From positions 1-64,000 of the forward strand of contig NZ_JACJTU010000034.1 in assembly GCF_014698835.1 (NCBI RefSeq): a stretch of DNA of 64,000 bases, read 5' to 3'. Origin of the DNA: Nostoc paludosum FACHB-159 (GTDB lineage Bacteria > Cyanobacteriota > Cyanobacteriia > Cyanobacteriales > Nostocaceae). A program made the translations under genes and the position numbers. Below the pieces are notes generated by a model that was given only the letters and a program-made list of their open reading frames with translations, did no database searches and was not told the origin of the DNA. Shown here one piece after another: positions 46,995 through 57,785 of this stretch; within the stretch, counting starts at the first letter, position 1, and every line of letters starts with the position of its first letter.

Positions 46995-47153
46995 GCAATC
47001 ATAGAGTTCTCCTGTCTGTTAATATAACCTTCAATAGTGGCTAACAATTGTTAGCCCCTACTTCAAATATGGCTATTTTTTCTAAGTTATACAAATTTTA
47101 AAAAAGATTACGAAAGATGAATTTACTAAACTCCGATTCAAAATCCTATTTGT

Positions 47154-47184
47154 AATCTAAAATCTAAAATCTAAAATCTAAAAT
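47154..47184. repeat. Short tandem repeat (AATCTAA type)
   Basis: Four heptamers AATCTAA directly before the purU start codon, leaving no room for a normal ribosome site outside the repeat. Confidence 0.8.
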
Positions 47185-47187
47185 TAT

Positions 47188-48042
47188 ATGACCAATCCGA
47201 CAGCAACATTGCTAATTTCGTGCCCCGATCGCCGGGGATTAGTGGCGAAATTTGCCAATTTCATCTATTCTAATGGAGGTAATATTATCCATACAGATCA
47301 GCACACAGATTTTGCTGCTGGGTTATTCCTCACCCGCATTGAGTGGCAGTTAGATGGATTCAATTTACCGCGAGAGTTTATTGCACCGGCTTTTAATGCG
47401 ATCGCTCAACCTCTAGGTGCTAAATGGGAACTACATTTTTCTGATACTATACCCCGTATTGCTATTTGGGTAAGTCGCCAAGACCATTGTTTATTTGACT
47501 TGATTTGGCGGCAACGTGCCAAAGAATTTCTTGCTGAAATTCCTTTAATTATCAGCAATCATTTTAGTTTAAAAGGAGTGGCCGAGCAATTCGGTATCGA
47601 CTACAAACATATTCCCATTACTAAAGAAAACAAACCCGAACAAGAAGCCCAACAATTAGAATTACTCCGCCAATACAAAATCGATTTAGTTGTATTAGCG
47701 AAATATATGCAGATTGTAAGCGCAGATTTTATTAAACAATTTCCGCAAATTATTAATATTCATCACTCATTTTTACCAGCTTTTATAGGAGCAAATCCCT
47801 ATCACCGAGCTTTTGAACGGGGTGTCAAAATTATTGGTGCAACTGCTCATTATGCCACTGCTGATTTAGATGCAGGGCCAATTATCGAACAGGATGTGGT
47901 GCGAGTCAGCCATCGCGATGAAGTGGAAGATTTGGTGAGAAAGGGCAAAGATTTAGAGCGAGTTGTATTAGCAAGAGCAGTGCGATCGCACTTACAAAAT
48001 CGTGTCTTAGTCTATGGTAATCGGACAGTAGTATTTGAGTGA
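47188..48042 (+). CDS. purU: Formyltetrahydrofolate deformylase
   Basis: 284 residues. The enzyme hydrolyses 10-formyl-THF to THF and formate, balancing one-carbon units. An amino-terminal ACT domain (about 1-75, SCPDRRGLVAKFANF) is followed by a formyltransferase fold. Catalytic residues are seen in NIHHSFLPAF and ATAHYATADLDAGPII (N, H and D of the family). Length and order are standard. Confidence 0.96.
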   Translation: MTNPTATLLISCPDRRGLVAKFANFIYSNGGNIIHTDQHTDFAAGLFLTRIEWQLDGFNLPREFIAPAFNAIAQPLGAKWELHFSDTIPRIAIWVSRQDHCLFDLIWRQRAKEFLAEIPLIISNHFSLKGVAEQFGIDYKHIPITKENKPEQEAQQLELLRQYKIDLVVLAKYMQIVSADFIKQFPQIINIHHSFLPAFIGANPYHRAFERGVKIIGATAHYATADLDAGPIIEQDVVRVSHRDEVEDLVRKGKDLERVVLARAVRSHLQNRVLVYGNRTVVFE

Positions 48043-48085
48043 TATTTTGGATATCTCAAACAATACTACTTGTCCCAATTTGCTA

Positions 48086-48412
48086 TCACTTGAGTGGATC
48101 GTGCCCCCAATTTTTTAAAGAGTAGTACCAGCGTGTGTGTTTCACATCACCCGAAGGTTGCTGTGCGCTGTGACGGTGAACGTAACTAACAACTTTCTTC
48201 ATGTGCGATAAATCATCGTCGCTGTAGTCATCTTTTTTGTCTAACAATTCGATAATATGCCGTCCGGATTTATGACCAATTGACTCGTCGTCGCCATCTT
48301 TTTGTCCTACACTTTGTGACTCATCCGTATCTAGCCAAGCCTCTAGTTCCTTGGATGTCATATTGACAGCTTGGTGAAACTCGTCAATCACTGATTTCAC
48401 ATTTTTACTCAT
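48086..48412 (-). CDS. DUF3140-domain protein
   Basis: 108 residues, highly charged, with the DUF3140 pattern: EFHQAVNMTSKELEAWL near the start, HKSGRHIIELL in the middle and MKKVVSYVHRH, then WYYSLKNWGHDP at the end. The role is unknown. The family often sits next to DUF2945, as it does here with a 9-base gap, so the two genes likely form an operon. Confidence 0.85.
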   Translation of the reverse strand: MSKNVKSVIDEFHQAVNMTSKELEAWLDTDESQSVGQKDGDDESIGHKSGRHIIELLDKKDDYSDDDLSHMKKVVSYVHRHSAQQPSGDVKHTRWYYSLKNWGHDPLK

Positions 48413-48421
48413 GGCTGAGCA

Positions 48422-48637
48422 TTACTCCTCTACTTTTTTCAAAGCATCAGGCTTGTGAGCAGCCTCTTTTCCTGTCTTATTGCTTTCGACTATGTACTGG
48501 GGGTTATCTTCACTAGCTGCGACATGGTGCTTTTTAATATCTGTTGGTGAGGTGACTTTCTTCACTACTTCGCCAGTTGTCTCGCCTTGTGAAGTTTTCC
48601 ATTCAACGCGATCGCCTTTTTTAAATTCCTCAGCCAT
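48422..48637 (-). CDS. DUF2945 (HVA1/Tudor-like) small protein
   Basis: About 71 residues starting MAEEFKKGDRVEWKTSQG, with VKKVTSPTDIKKHHVAASEDNPQYIVES broken here for length, the pattern of the DUF2945 family. The second ATG was chosen because AAGAG is then six bases upstream. First gene of the DUF2945-DUF3140 pair. Function unknown, and stress-related expression is only a guess. Confidence 0.85.
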   Translation of the reverse strand: MAEEFKKGDRVEWKTSQGETTGEVVKKVTSPTDIKKHHVAASEDNPQYIVESNKTGKEAAHKPDALKKVEE

Positions 48638-48859
48638 AATCATCTCTTGTTTGATGTTTTATACTTCCTCTCGTTACATTCTGTCTGCGATTTCAAAAGC
48701 AGCCATCATTCTATTGATAGATAAAACATGTGGTATTAAGCTATATCTTTTGGTTAGGGAAGAGGGATAGCCAACTACTAAATAAAAACATCTGCAAAAA
48801 TTTTCAAGCTTTTGGGTAGCTAGTTTTGCAGATGTTTAATAAACTTAAATGGCATTAAA

Positions 48860-50503
48860 TTAGATGCTGATACTATTAGTAACAAGCCTTGGTTTGAGGT
48901 AGTTATATTTTATTAAACGACTCTTATTGTTTAACTCAATTTTACGTTCTACCTCGTTCAAATCTTGTTGGAATGTAACTAAAATTTGTTGAGCTTCTGG
49001 GTCTGGAAAGTTATTATCATAGTAGCCTAATCTGTCATAACGGTAAGCTGAGAGAATGAATAAAATTGACAATTGATCGGCTGTTTGCTTCGGTGGTGGC
49101 AGAAATGATAATAGGCTTTTGCGGTCAGGAATAGTACCTTCTGATGTCATTTGTTTATAACCAGCAAGGGGCATATTCGGCATGAAGGTCATATATTCAT
49201 ATTGTGGGTAGTTAACAGCAGCGTGTTGCGGCCCACAAGTGAACATTACCGCAGTAGCAATGTCAATTAATTGTTCTAATTTTTCAATGCGATCGGGAAC
49301 ACCTTTAACTCGTCCGCCTGATTGAGAAACTAGTTCCTGCGCCCAAGCTTGTAATTCAAAGTCTGCTCTCAAATCTTCGGGAGTTTTGTAGTATAACTTC
49401 AAATATTCAGACACAAAGTTTTTAATGGCATTCCACAATAGCATTCCATCGTCTCGATAGGGATAGTGAGGCAATTTTTCTGCATCATCTACACCGCGAT
49501 TTTTGATTTCCGTGGGTAAGGCAAACTGATCCAAGCTCCATTCTTTATAGGCGTTGACAACAATTTGTAATGATTCTTGCAGAGTTCCAGCTAGCAATTC
49601 ATCAACAGGACCGCCCCTATTAACTAAGCGCTTGCGACCCAAGTCATTATTAGCCAACATGAAACGGAAGTGGGGTTTTAGTAATATGTTAAGAGGATGA
49701 TTATCAGCTAATTGACGGGCTGTGACAATGGCGAAAGGTTCCATAACAAAGTGAGTTCGACAAAGATGGCTACTCATTTCATGATGGTTAGCATCAGCGA
49801 TTTGAACGCATAGTTTGGCATGAAACCAAGCCAAAGGATCGTCAAAAGGTGTGATTAATTGGCTTTGTTTGCCGAGTGCGGGATTGAGTTGAATGGCAAT
49901 AGGTACGAGTTGACCGCGATCGCTAAAACCAGAACTACGCCAACAGAAAAAAGCTAGGGGAGTTGGTAAATACTTTCTACCTCTTTCGTAAGTGCCTCCT
50001 TTAACAAATGAAAGTGGTCTGTAATCAGTTATGTATAAATTTCCATTGGCAAGTTTTTCTGCCAAATCGATAGATTCGCCAAATTTTCTTTGTAATTCTT
50101 GAATAGTAAACTCAAAGTCCAAAGGCATCTCTTTAATTTGGCGTAAAGCCATAGGATTTGCCCCACACAGGCGTTGTTCACAAAACGAGTCATCAGTTTG
50201 GTATGTTTTAATGACATTAGGTTTAGGCAAGACTGGAAAATAATCTTCATAGTCTTGCAATTCATCCAAAGGGTCCCATAAACCACGGGTTTTAACAGCC
50301 AACATGTTGATAGGAAGATCTGCCGTTTCTACTGCACGTTCAGCAATATACTTGGTAGAAAAATTTTCGACGGCAGGTACATCTTTAAGCATCGCCATCG
50401 GCGGTAAAAAGTCATAATCGAATTCGTATTCTTCTAACTTACGCTCTAAGAAATATTTGCGTTTTGTTGGGTCGGGATCGTTTTGAGGAAGGTATGGTTT
50501 CAT
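48860..50503 (-). CDS. Lipoxygenase
   Basis: 547 residues forming the helical lipoxygenase catalytic domain. The enzymes insert O2 into polyunsaturated fatty acids. Iron ligands are visible: H241 and H246 in the H-x4-H-x4-H motif, H427 and N431 in QHAAVN, and the carboxyl-terminal isoleucine I547, required as the fifth protein ligand. The amino end lacks the beta-barrel PLAT domain of plant enzymes, as in other short cyanobacterial lipoxygenases such as those of Nostoc. The positional specificity is not readable with confidence. It stands alone, between long spacers. Confidence 0.92.
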   Translation of the reverse strand: MKPYLPQNDPDPTKRKYFLERKLEEYEFDYDFLPPMAMLKDVPAVENFSTKYIAERAVETADLPINMLAVKTRGLWDPLDELQDYEDYFPVLPKPNVIKTYQTDDSFCEQRLCGANPMALRQIKEMPLDFEFTIQELQRKFGESIDLAEKLANGNLYITDYRPLSFVKGGTYERGRKYLPTPLAFFCWRSSGFSDRGQLVPIAIQLNPALGKQSQLITPFDDPLAWFHAKLCVQIADANHHEMSSHLCRTHFVMEPFAIVTARQLADNHPLNILLKPHFRFMLANNDLGRKRLVNRGGPVDELLAGTLQESLQIVVNAYKEWSLDQFALPTEIKNRGVDDAEKLPHYPYRDDGMLLWNAIKNFVSEYLKLYYKTPEDLRADFELQAWAQELVSQSGGRVKGVPDRIEKLEQLIDIATAVMFTCGPQHAAVNYPQYEYMTFMPNMPLAGYKQMTSEGTIPDRKSLLSFLPPPKQTADQLSILFILSAYRYDRLGYYDNNFPDPEAQQILVTFQQDLNEVERKIELNNKSRLIKYNYLKPRLVTNSISI

Positions 50504-51276
50504 AACTCTTTATGAAGTTTAAAGTAAGCAAAATAATAAGTAAGCTAACTAGTCAAAACTGAATTAACTAACTCAGCAAGCTTTTTATTGAATTTGATAA
50601 ACTGTTATTGCCCTTTAAAAGTACTCACGCGATTATTTTTAAAGGATAACTATGTCGTAAATCATCTGATGAAACTTTGATCCAACGCTGAAAAATTAAT
50701 AAATTTGTAATAATTCATAATGGACTATGTCCCCCTGCACTAACACAATTTAGGAGTCAGAATGAGTCGAAAATCTAGCTTTATATAGTAATTTGTTGTG
50801 ATTTATTAACTTAATTGCGTGGTGCGTGAAGCCCAGCACAAGGATGGGAGAATCAAGCTTTTATACTTGAAAGAGAGTTTTTTGATGCAAATAAATATGG
50901 GTCTATAGAACTAATGATTGAAATCAGATTATTAAGTTTGTGTATTAAAATCTCCTGAATTATTAATTATTAACAGCGTTCATTAAGATTTGTCTGTAAA
51001 CTGCAAAATCTCTAGTTTGAAACTACTAATGACGAATCAGGATTATTGATTGTTTTTATGCAGAGTATCTATTTTTTGTAAAAATTCTTCACTAATAGCA
51101 GGCAATAGGCAATAGGTTTAAAAGTCTGTTGGTTTGGGTGTTTGACGATGAGTTTATGTCCTAACCTAGCTGGCAACTGCTATGTAATCAAATCCCAGTC
51201 CCAAAGCGAAGGTGTAGCCGATGGTAGACATGGCGCATAATGAAGAAAGATTAAGCAGATTCTCAGAAAACCTTCA
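50504..51276. other. Intergenic region between lipoxygenase and peptidase genes
   Basis: About 770 bases, AT-rich, with no supported gene. A GGCAATAGGC-type short repeat lies near 51099-51116. Both divergent promoters must be here. Confidence 0.5.
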
Positions 51277-51960
51277 ATGAGCAAGACTAGCCTAAATTTA
51301 GTTGCAATATCTATCTTTCTCATGACACTATCGGCACTGTTGGGGCCATTCTTCAACTTATCGCCAACAGTACCGGCGCTTGCTACCTTCGCTATTTTGG
51401 GAATAGCGACTTTTGACAGCTTTAGCTTACAAGGTAGGGGCGGTACTATCTTTTTAGATTGGATTGCTGGTTTTAACAGCGAACACCGCGATCGCATTAT
51501 CCACCACGAAGCAGGACATTTCTTAGTTGCTCACCTGTTGGGTATTCCTGTTACCGGCTACACCCTCAGTGCTTGGGAAGCCTGGAAGCAAGGGCAAGGT
51601 GGACAAGGCGGCGTTACCTTTGATGATAGTGAATTAGCATCTCAACTAGAAGTTGGTAAAATTAGTGCCCAGATGCTAGATCGCTACTGCACTGTTTGGA
51701 TGGCGGGTATTGCTGCGGAAACCTTAGTTTTTAATAATGCTGAGGGTGGAGCTGATGATAAAAATAAGTTGATAAAAGTCTTGACAATTTTAGGTTTTTC
51801 TGAATCAGTTTATCAACAAAAAATGCGGTTTCATGCCCTGCAAGCAAAAAACCTACTACAAGAAAATTGGTCTAACTATGAAGCTTTAGTTAATGCCATG
51901 CGACAACGCAGTTCGGTAGAAGATTGTCGGGAAAAGTTGGGAGTGGGGCACGGGGCATAG
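51277..51960 (+). CDS. FtsH-like zinc metallopeptidase without AAA domain
   Basis: 227 residues. Two membrane helices (about 8-28 and 32-50) precede an M41-type peptidase domain with the zinc motif H77-E-A-G-H81, followed by GGADDKNKL near the third ligand. FtsH enzymes need an AAA ATPase domain to pull substrates, and none is present here. Similar stand-alone peptidases occur in cyanobacteria and plastids. The protein may work alone on membrane substrates or with a separate ATPase. Its last five or six codons are made of repeat sequence (51942-52042). Confidence 0.88.
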   Translation: MSKTSLNLVAISIFLMTLSALLGPFFNLSPTVPALATFAILGIATFDSFSLQGRGGTIFLDWIAGFNSEHRDRIIHHEAGHFLVAHLLGIPVTGYTLSAWEAWKQGQGGQGGVTFDDSELASQLEVGKISAQMLDRYCTVWMAGIAAETLVFNNAEGGADDKNKLIKVLTILGFSESVYQQKMRFHALQAKNLLQENWSNYEALVNAMRQRSSVEDCREKLGVGHGA

Positions 51961-52042
51961 GGCATGGGGAGATGGGGAGATAGGGAGATGAGGGGAATAA
52001 CCAATGCCCAATGCCCAATGCCCAATGCCCAATGCCCATTCC
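51942..52042. repeat. Simple repeat cluster spanning the peptidase stop codon
   Basis: GGGGCACGGGGCATAGGGCATGGGGAGAT-like purine-rich heptamers followed by five CCAATGC copies. The two halves (GGCAT and ATGCC) can pair. The peptidase reading frame ends at TAG inside this block, so its carboxyl end is repeat-encoded. Confidence 0.8.
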
Positions 52043-52047
52043 CACTT

Positions 52048-53073
52048 TTACGAAGAAACAGCCTTCAAATGTGAAACATGAGGTAAATACTTGGAGCCAA
52101 TAACACGATTACGGCCAGTAGTTTTAGCCTGTAGTAAGCATTGATCGGCACGATTGAGCAGACTTTCTCCTTGCTCGTCATCGTCGGCTTCTAAACAGGC
52201 TGTGCCTAAACTAATGGTGATATTAATTGTAAGTTTATTACTGAGTGCAAATGGTTCTTCGCTGACTACACGATTGAGACGGTTGGCTACAATTAGTGCT
52301 TCGTCACCGGTAGTGTTAGCCAGAAGAATTACAAATTCTTCACCACCATAGCGAAATGCAGTGTCTTGAAAACGCAGGTTATGTCGTAGACGCTGACACA
52401 ATAGCTGCAAAAGGCGATCGCCAACTAAATGCCCATAAGTATCGTTAACTTTTTTGAAATGATCTACATCCAAAATAATTAAACTTAGGGAAGTTTTCTG
52501 AGTTCTCGCTTTTTTAATCTGCCTGGGTAAATCCCATTCTAAAGCACGGCGATTATTTAATTCTGTTAATGAATCAGCTAAGGCGATCGCTGATAATAAA
52601 TCATTAGTCCGAATCAAATCTCGGTATTTATGCGCTTTCCGCAAGCCAACGCTCAATTGAGCAAGTATTAGCCCATGATTGGCAGCCAATTCTGCCAAGT
52701 TATGCTCTGTTGTTTCATCAATCAGATGCCAAATATAAGCATCGGCTCCTTGCTTTAACACCGCAGCAGTCATTTCTAATTCCCTGTGCCAACCATATTT
52801 TTTTCTATCAGTTAGCTGTTGGGGACGATCTTCAAACAGAATACAGTAGATCCACGATAGCTTTGTCTGGTCTTTCAACCAATTGCACAATTCCATACTG
52901 CCATCTAAGCTAGCCTGTACAAGTATGATATCTGGAGGTGTCATTTGGATGTGCGACACCGCCTGATTTAGATTATCGATAACTTCTACATTAAAAGCGA
53001 TCGCATAACGTATCTGATCTGGAAGTGTGTTGCGAAAGTTATTATTTCCAAAAACCAAAATGGAAATATTCAT
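52048..53073 (-). CDS. Diguanylate cyclase (GGDEF) with amino-terminal receiver-like domain
   Basis: About 341 residues. The amino domain (about 1-120) has a response-regulator-like fold. The carboxyl GGDEF domain (about 165-330) has RYGGEEF, the active form of the motif, and DVDHFKKVNDTYGHLVGD upstream, so it should make cyclic di-GMP. An I-site RxxD is not clearly visible before it. I preferred the ATG at 53073 to a TTG at 53094, which is also possible. Confidence 0.92.
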   Translation of the reverse strand: MNISILVFGNNNFRNTLPDQIRYAIAFNVEVIDNLNQAVSHIQMTPPDIILVQASLDGSMELCNWLKDQTKLSWIYCILFEDRPQQLTDRKKYGWHRELEMTAAVLKQGADAYIWHLIDETTEHNLAELAANHGLILAQLSVGLRKAHKYRDLIRTNDLLSAIALADSLTELNNRRALEWDLPRQIKKARTQKTSLSLIILDVDHFKKVNDTYGHLVGDRLLQLLCQRLRHNLRFQDTAFRYGGEEFVILLANTTGDEALIVANRLNRVVSEEPFALSNKLTINITISLGTACLEADDDEQGESLLNRADQCLLQAKTTGRNRVIGSKYLPHVSHLKAVSS

Positions 53074-54409
53074 TGCTTTTTTACAGGATTTCAACTTTCA
53101 GGAGATTAATTAAAGTAAAACTTGTTGCTCTTGTTACCTAATAATAAATTTACCGAATTGGGCGAAAGTAAAAATTTAAAAACCAAAAAATAAGAAGTAA
53201 CAATGGTTCCCAGACCATAACTTTATTTCAGGTAATTTTGTTTTTTATTTGAGCTTTTTACTTTTAATAATCATTTCGGCTCACTTATGTTTCTTGCTAT
53301 ATAATTTTTTAACGCTAAATTTAAAAATAACTCTCATTTTTAATCTCCTCTTAAGACTTTCTAGCTATTAGTACGATTGCTGAAACTTACATTTATAATA
53401 ACTAATGTCTTCTTTACAGAATATTTTTCAAACAGTAAAAATACTGAATATTTTACGGTTGTATATAAAGCATTGCTGTAGTTTCTTGGATGTTATTTAC
53501 CTGGGGTAATTACGAAAATAAATAGCTTTTAATCATCAGTAAATATGCCAGCAAAATTGCTGATAAGCTAAATTAAAAAAAAATCAAAAATTTTTAATTC
53601 AACCGTAAAAACCGAAGTATTGTAAATTTGAAGAAGGCAGGAGTCAAAAAGTAGCTATGCTGAAGGCAATTAGTGAGGCGCAGCACCACACTAATTGTTT
53701 TGCACTAAATCATAGATTTAGAGGGGGTCTTAAACCCAGTTTGGGCTGCGGCTTCAAGGCATACCTTAAAACTATTCTTTTCCCTTGTGCCCTCTGCTCT
53801 GGAGCCTTCTGCCTTGCCCGAAGGGCAGATAAAAAACACTAACTAATTCAACCAAATTCAATGTCATCCCTTTAAACGCCACGTCTCTAACAAAAGAGGC
53901 TTTTATTCCGCCTGAAAGCTTCAGTAAGTGGGTTCGGAGGTTAGGTCTGTTTTGTTTGATATTTGTTCGATTTGATCTATTTACTTTGCTACCATTTGAG
54001 TTTTTTCACTTAGAGACTAGCCTTCCATCGCCTATTATAAAAAAAGGTGAATCAAATACTGCCAAACTACCTCCAGTAGGAAGAAGTTTTGCAGATCCAG
54101 ATGTACCCTAAAATTACACAGCGGACTCGTAGGGCAATAAATTCACTATTGAAGTCGTGTTAGCAGCAAAAAGTTTTTTCTACTTAGGTTTTTCGTGTTA
54201 GTTTACTTAATTCACATTTTTTATTTGCGAGAAATACTATCGATGTACAAAAAGACTAAATAAAAAAACGAGATGTCAAAATTTACCCCTAATTTGGGGA
54301 AATTAATTAAATTCCACTCCTGAATAGAAGCGGATATCAAAGAAAAAGATTTTGTTAGCGTAGCCTAAAATATTAAAATGTCAACTTTTGTAAAAAACGA
54401 AAATTGAAT
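53074..54409. other. Long intergenic region
   Basis: About 1.3 kb, AT-rich. A hairpin with GCCC-GAA-GGGC core lies near 53807-53830 and is followed by an A-rich run, and a GGAGG/CTTTTATTCC block lies near 53890-53940. A frame at 53657-53842 crosses these and looks non-coding. No tRNA or known riboswitch was recognised. Confidence 0.45.
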
Positions 54410-54610
54410 TTAGTAACCTTCAACGGTATAACCAGCAGCAACAATTACCTGCTTGATTGATTCTTCAGATGCTGCGGATTCCACGGTAACGGTTTTAGCG
54501 TTAACATCGACATCCACCTTGGCATCAGGTTCCATAACATGGATTGATTCAGTAATTGTTTCTGCACATCCTTCACAAGCAATATTTGATACTTTCAGTT
54601 TTAGTGCCAT
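54410..54610 (-). CDS. Heavy-metal-associated (copper chaperone) protein
   Basis: 66 residues, a single HMA domain with metal site C12-x-x-C15 (ACEGC), starting MALKLKVSNIACEGC. It resembles the cyanobacterial copper chaperone Atx1, which delivers copper to ATPases of the thylakoid and plasma membranes. The next-residue environment and a G-Y-x-V end are typical. No copper ATPase is adjacent. Confidence 0.9.
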   Translation of the reverse strand: MALKLKVSNIACEGCAETITESIHVMEPDAKVDVDVNAKTVTVESAASEESIKQVIVAAGYTVEGY

Positions 54611-54866
54611 TTTTTACCTCAGCATGGGTTTTTTAAATTATTTCTTAAGGATTAGGATAAACCAGTATCTAGCGATCGCACATCCTACCAGAGTCAGGAA
54701 ATCGCCTAAAACCATCACAATCGCTGCATTAATCTTCCTAGCTCACACAGATGGCTGGCAGCAATATGGAACAAAATGCAAAAATATATAAAGCTGCTTA
54801 TGGAAATACACTTAATGCCAAAGCAAAACTCAAAAGTCAGATAATAGTTAACTGTTGACTGTTCGT

Positions 54867-54923
54867 CGTCATCAGTCAACCGTCATCAGTCAACTGTCAT
54901 CAGTCAACCGTCATCAGTCAAAA
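54867..54923. repeat. Tandem repeat (GTCATCAGTCAAC) upstream of alaS
   Basis: About four imperfect copies of a 15-nt unit built on GTCAACCGTCATCA, ending 13 bases before the alaS start. The rest of the 325-base spacer (54611-54936) holds a HIP1 site and a short unsupported frame. Confidence 0.8.
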
Positions 54924-54936
54924 GTTAAAAACTCCC

Positions 54937-57639
54937 ATGTCTTCAAATCCCCAACACCTCAGCGGTAACGAAATTCGCCAAATATTTCTCGACTTCTATG
55001 CCCAACGGGGTCACCAAGTTCTGCCAAGTGCCTCCCTCGTGCCTGAAGACCCAACCGTGCTGCTGACGATCGCGGGGATGCTACCATTTAAACCGATATT
55101 CCTGGGACAGCGCACACCAGAATTTAAGCGGGCTACGACTTCCCAAAAGTGTATCCGCACCAACGACATCGAAAACGTCGGACGCACCAAACGCCATCAC
55201 ACGTTCTTTGAAATGCTGGGTAATTTCAGCTTTGGTGATTATTTTAAAGAACAAGCGATCGCTTGGGGTTGGGAAATTAGTACACAAGTCTTTGGTTTAT
55301 CCCCAAAAAATCTTGTCGTCAGCGTTTTTCAAGATGATGATGAAGCCTTTGCTATCTGGCGGGATCAAATAGGTGTGCCAGAAGCGAGAATTAAACGCTT
55401 GGGCGAAGATGATAACTTTTGGGCATCTGGCCCCACTGGCCCTTGTGGCCCTTGTTCTGAGATTTATTACGACTTCCATCCAGAACGCGGCGACGAAAAT
55501 ATAGATCTAGAAGACGATACCCGGTTTATCGAGTTCTATAACCTCGTCTTCATGCAATATAACCGGGATGCTAGCGGCAATTTAACGCCACTGCAAAACA
55601 AGAACATCGACACCGGCATGGGTTTGGAAAGAATAGCGCAAATTCTCCAAAACGTGCCGAATAACTACGAAACTGACCTGATTTTCCCAGTTATCGAAAC
55701 AGCAGCCAAAATTGCTGGCATTGATTACCACAAAAGTGACGATAAAACCAAAGTTTCCCTAAAAGTTATTGGGGATCACATTCGTTCTGTCGTCCACATG
55801 ATTGCCGATGAAATCCGCGCCTCCAACGTCGGCCGGGGTTATGTGTTGCGGCGATTAATTCGGCGCGTGGTGCGTCATGGGCGATTGATTGGGATTAGTG
55901 GTGAATTTACTACCCAAGTTGCCCAAACTGCGATCGCTCTTTCAGAATCAGCTTACCCCAACGTGCGGCAACGGGAAGCAGCAATTAAAGCTGAGTTGCA
56001 ACGCGAAGAATCTAATTTCCTCAAAACCCTGGATAGAGGGGAAAAACTGCTTGATGAGGTTATAAATCGTATATCTCCAATACAACAAGAGAACGAGCTT
56101 CCCTCTCCGATACGCGAAGAATATTATCATCCTTCTCCTTTACCAAAACAAAAAATTTCTGGACTAGATGCTTTCACCCTCTACGATACTTACGGCTTCC
56201 CCTTAGAACTAACGCAGGAAATTGCAGCAGAACAGGGACTAGAAGTTGATGTTGAGGGTTTCAATGCCGAAATGCAAAAGCAGGTGGAACGCGCCAAAGC
56301 AGCACACGAAACCATCGATTTAACTGTCCAAGGTTCCCTCGACAAATTAGCAGAACATATCCACGCCACCGAGTTCTTAGGCTACAGCCAATCTGCGGCG
56401 ACGGCGAAAGTCGAAGCGATTTTGGTAGAAGGCGTTTCCCAAGAAGAAGCAGAAGCAGGAACACAAGTACAAATTGTGCTTGACAAAACGCCATTTTATG
56501 CTGAGTCTGGGGGACAAATCGGCGATCGCGGTTATATCTCCGGTGATGGCATCGTGATTCGCGTAGAAGACGTGAAGAAAGAATCTGATTTCTTTGTTCA
56601 CTTCGGACGCATCGAACGCGGTACACTCCGTGTAGGAGATGCTGTAACTGCCCAAATCGATGCAGCTTGTCGCCGTCGCGCCCAAGCTAACCATACCGCA
56701 ACCCACTTGCTACAAGCGGCGTTAAAGAAAATTGTCGATGATGGGATTTCGCAAGCAGGTTCTCTGGTTTCCTTTGACAGATTGCGCTTTGACTTCAACT
56801 GTCCCCGTGCATTGACAGCAGAAGAAGTCCAACAAATTGAAGAACAAGTAAATACTTGGATTGCACAGGCGCACACCGCCAAAGTAGAGGTATTACCTTT
56901 AGCTGAAGCCAAAGCTAGGGGTGCTGTTGCTATGTTTGGCGAAAAATACGGAGAAGAAGTGCGAGTAATCGACTTTCCCAGCGTATCAATGGAACTGTGC
57001 GGTGGTACTCACGTAAGTAATACTGCTGAGATTGGCGTCTTTAAGATTATTTCCGAAGCTGGAGTTGCTTCTGGGGTGCGACGTATCGAAGCTGTTTCCG
57101 GCCCAGCAATATTAGATTATCTCAACGTCCGGGATAAAGTAGTTAAAGATTTGAGCGATCGCTTTAAAGTTAAACCCGAAGAATTACCGGATAGAATCAC
57201 AAGTCTGCAAACCGAACTGCGAACAGCCGAAAAGCAACTAGAATCATTGAAAGGACAGTTAGCGATCGCTAAATCTGACAGCTTGCTACAAACAGCGGAA
57301 ACTGTCGGCGATTTTAAAATTATCATCGCCCAATTAGAAGACATTGACGCAGAATCGTTGAAAACCGCAGCCGAACGCTTATTGCAAAAAATCGGTAATG
57401 GTGCGGTGGTGCTGGGTTCTGTTCCCGAAGCTGGGAAAGTAAGTATAGTTGCGGCCTTTAGTCCAGAAGTTAACAAAAAAGGACTGCAAGCTGGTAAATT
57501 TGTGGGAGCGATCGCTAAAATCTGCGGTGGCGGCGGCGGTGGTAGGCCAAACTTAGCCCAAGCCGGCGGTAGAGATGCGAGTAAGTTGCCAGAGGCGTTG
57601 GCACAAGCGAAATCTGAGTTAATTACTGGGTTGGGTTAA
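54937..57639 (+). CDS. alaS: Alanyl-tRNA synthetase
   Basis: 900 residues. Class II catalytic domain at the amino end ([10 protein letters not shown] near the start, [17 protein letters not shown]), editing domain with HTATH at 586-590 and C688-G-G-T-H692 as zinc ligands, and a carboxyl DHHA1-like domain ending with [15 protein letters not shown]. Charges tRNA-Ala. An insertion of roughly 20 residues (nt about 56062-56155) lies before [15 protein letters not shown] compared with the usual sequence. Otherwise complete. Confidence 0.98.
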   Translation: MSSNPQHLSGNEIRQIFLDFYAQRGHQVLPSASLVPEDPTVLLTIAGMLPFKPIFLGQRTPEFKRATTSQKCIRTNDIENVGRTKRHHTFFEMLGNFSFGDYFKEQAIAWGWEISTQVFGLSPKNLVVSVFQDDDEAFAIWRDQIGVPEARIKRLGEDDNFWASGPTGPCGPCSEIYYDFHPERGDENIDLEDDTRFIEFYNLVFMQYNRDASGNLTPLQNKNIDTGMGLERIAQILQNVPNNYETDLIFPVIETAAKIAGIDYHKSDDKTKVSLKVIGDHIRSVVHMIADEIRASNVGRGYVLRRLIRRVVRHGRLIGISGEFTTQVAQTAIALSESAYPNVRQREAAIKAELQREESNFLKTLDRGEKLLDEVINRISPIQQENELPSPIREEYYHPSPLPKQKISGLDAFTLYDTYGFPLELTQEIAAEQGLEVDVEGFNAEMQKQVERAKAAHETIDLTVQGSLDKLAEHIHATEFLGYSQSAATAKVEAILVEGVSQEEAEAGTQVQIVLDKTPFYAESGGQIGDRGYISGDGIVIRVEDVKKESDFFVHFGRIERGTLRVGDAVTAQIDAACRRRAQANHTATHLLQAALKKIVDDGISQAGSLVSFDRLRFDFNCPRALTAEEVQQIEEQVNTWIAQAHTAKVEVLPLAEAKARGAVAMFGEKYGEEVRVIDFPSVSMELCGGTHVSNTAEIGVFKIISEAGVASGVRRIEAVSGPAILDYLNVRDKVVKDLSDRFKVKPEELPDRITSLQTELRTAEKQLESLKGQLAIAKSDSLLQTAETVGDFKIIIAQLEDIDAESLKTAAERLLQKIGNGAVVLGSVPEAGKVSIVAAFSPEVNKKGLQAGKFVGAIAKICGGGGGGRPNLAQAGGRDASKLPEALAQAKSELITGLG

Positions 57640-57649
57640 TTTCTTGTAG

Positions 57650-57668
57650 GGCAGGCATCTTGCCTGCC
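57650..57668 (+). terminator. Intrinsic-type terminator after alaS
   Basis: GGCAGGCA, loop TCT, TGCCTGCC, followed by TTTG, starting 11 bases after the alaS stop codon. Confidence 0.65.
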
Positions 57669-57785
57669 TTTGAATTATTTCTTGTATGGCTAACTGACGA
57701 AAAATAAACTTAGTATGTGAAACCCAAAATTAATAATCAATTATTGGGTTCCTCTGTTCCTTCAATCAACACTGCTAATTGAAAT

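Noticed and set aside
53657-53842. 61-codon frame
   Set aside because: Crosses a hairpin and repeat-like sequence; composition and lack of a ribosome site argue against a gene.
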